Below, in pieces: positions 63,493 to 64,000 of a DNA stretch of 64,000 nucleotides. A program made the translations under genes and the position numbers. How positions within the stretch are numbered: position 1 is the stretch's first letter; each line of letters opens with the position of its first letter. The notes beneath the pieces were generated by a model, which saw only the letters and a list, made by a program, of their open reading frames with translations, was not told the origin of the DNA and made no database searches. The stretch is from Sphingobacteriia bacterium (GTDB lineage Bacteria; Bacteroidota; Bacteroidia; Chitinophagales; Chitinophagaceae), in contig JAFKLS010000017.1 of NCBI GenBank assembly GCA_017304675.1, forward strand, positions 496,001-560,000, given 5' to 3'.

Positions 63493-63560
63493 AATTAAAA
63501 AGTAAAAATTAGAAAGTAAAAATATATTGCTTTTCAATTTTCACTTTTGACTTTTTAATT
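63493..63560. repeat. AAAAGT-type inverted repeat in the asnS leader
   Basis: Outer arms AATTAAAAAGT and ACTTTTTAATT match perfectly (11 bp). The inner sequence has further copies of AAAGTAAAAA on the left and TTTTCACTTTT on the right, so both arms are built from one short unit. Similar AAAAGT(C/A)AAAA repeats are dispersed between genes in some Bacteroidota (recollection, not searched). Confidence 0.55.
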
Positions 63561-63567
63561 CAAATTC

Positions 63568-64000
63568 ATGTTTAACATCAGAACCAAAATCAAACAACTG
63601 CTGCAAAGCGATGCAACAGGCCACGAAGTAACCGTAATGGGGTGGGTAAGAACGTTTCGCAATAACCAGTTTATAGCTTTGAACGATGGCAGTACCAACA
63701 ATAATTTACAGATCGTGGTTGAACTGGGTTTGTTAAACGATGCCACTTTAAAACGAATTACCACCGGAGCTTCCATGAAGGTTAAAGGTGTGGTGGTTCC
63801 TTCTTTGGGCAAAGGGCAAAAGGTAGAATTGAAAGCTGTTTCTGTTGAAATTTTAGGTGATAGCGATGCTGAAAAATATCCGCTTCAACCTAAAAAACAC
63901 AGCCTTGAATTTTTAAGGGAAGTTGCTCATTTACGTTTTAGAACAAATACTTTCGGCTCTGTTTTTCGTATCCGCCATTCGCTGGCTTTTGCGGTACACC
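63568..64000 (+). CDS. asnS: Asparaginyl-tRNA synthetase (3' end outside window)
   Basis: About 144 residues are visible, cut by the right edge. The N-terminal OB-fold (about 15-105) shows [29 protein letters not shown] and KVKGVVVPS. Then the linker and start of the class II core follow: [37 protein letters not shown] (several pieces), the order typical of AsnS rather than AspS. The ATG is directly after the AT-rich repeat. The enzyme charges tRNA-Asn. Confidence 0.93.
   Translation, partial: MFNIRTKIKQLLQSDATGHEVTVMGWVRTFRNNQFIALNDGSTNNNLQIVVELGLLNDATLKRITTGASMKVKGVVVPSLGKGQKVELKAVSVEILGDSDAEKYPLQPKKHSLEFLREVAHLRFRTNTFGSVFRIRHSLAFAVH

Larger units (their letters stand above)
63214..63567. 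other. 354-bp intergenic region between divergent rho and asnS
   Basis: Contains a hairpin in the rho leader, the asnS -7 box and an AT-rich inverted repeat in the asnS leader. No ORF with protein-like features. Confidence 0.7.

Noticed and set aside
1..64000. Search for insertion sequences, prophage, CRISPR arrays, toxin-antitoxin or defence genes, rRNA and tRNA
   Set aside because: No transposase, integrase, direct-repeat array, tRNA cloverleaf or rRNA-like sequence was recognised by eye.

Overview
The window looks like chromosomal DNA of a Bacteroidota bacterium, most probably of the Chitinophagaceae or a close relative. Reasons: it is AT-rich, and start codons almost never have a Shine-Dalgarno sequence. 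Many genes have a TAnnTTTG box (the Bacteroidota sigma -7 element) just upstream. The gene families are typical of the phylum: CarboxypepD_reg-like and TonB-plug proteins, 7TM-DISM sensor kinases, bacterial GH3 proteins, DUF-tailed rhomboids, a Rho with a long charged N-terminal extension, and GCPII-like M28 peptidases. I see no rRNA, tRNA, CRISPR array, insertion sequence, phage gene or origin. Most genes are intact housekeeping or envelope genes with a clear intrinsic terminator at the unit's end. Two are cut by the window edges: a SulP transporter on the left and asnS on the right.

Layout. 1-4.6 kb: SulP transporter, a small secreted protein, then the minus-strand unit lptB > GH3 > fabG. 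4.6-8.7 kb: two-component system (7TM-DISM kinase plus NarL-type regulator) followed by a beta-barrel protein and a lipoprotein. 8.7-16.6 kb: metF, a PfkB kinase, a YitT membrane protein, recQ, then kdsD-manC (KDO and GDP-mannose precursors). 16.6-20.5 kb: pyrH-tolC, an esterase and a CarboxypepD_reg-like protein. 20.4-23 kb: a metal-homeostasis locus (MerC, SCO, a Fur/Zur-type regulator) with a perfect 8-bp-arm palindrome in the divergent promoter region, then an epimerase. 23-27 kb: lpxD-like gene, a candidate small RNA, rluE-GNAT and lysS. 27-35 kb: ChaA-like antiporter, M20 amidohydrolase, sugar MFS transporter, KdnB-like oxidase and a large MG2/TonB-plug protein. 35-38.2 kb: SDR, orphan ParA and cysS, which carries an in-frame heptapeptide repeat. 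38.3-43.7 kb: a tight five-gene unit rlmD > rhomboid > serine-less rhomboid > two EEP-family phosphatase/nuclease paralogues. 43.8-49 kb: TlpA-like protein, degenerate GAF histidine kinase, Bcp peroxiredoxin and a free-standing N-terminal half of carB. 49-58 kb: an LtaS-like membrane sulfatase divergent from a GH18-deacetylase-GT2 fusion enzyme, a transketolase C-terminal subunit, an esterase and a phytase-esterase-like protein. 58-64 kb: M28 peptidase, AI-2E family permease, rho and asnS.

Working together. Several dispersed genes feed the outer membrane and LPS: lptB, lpxD-like, kdsD and a KdnB-like KDO 8-oxidase. The fusion enzyme and the LtaS-like protein suggest further surface-polymer chemistry. 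I found no large undescribed system. The best leads are the MerC/SCO/Zur locus with its operator-like palindrome, the ~67-nt candidate sRNA before rluE, the split carB, the pseudo-rhomboid beside an intact rhomboid, and the leaderless-mRNA pattern (TAnnTTTG-N4-start). Functions are assigned from motifs and family knowledge; no database search was run.
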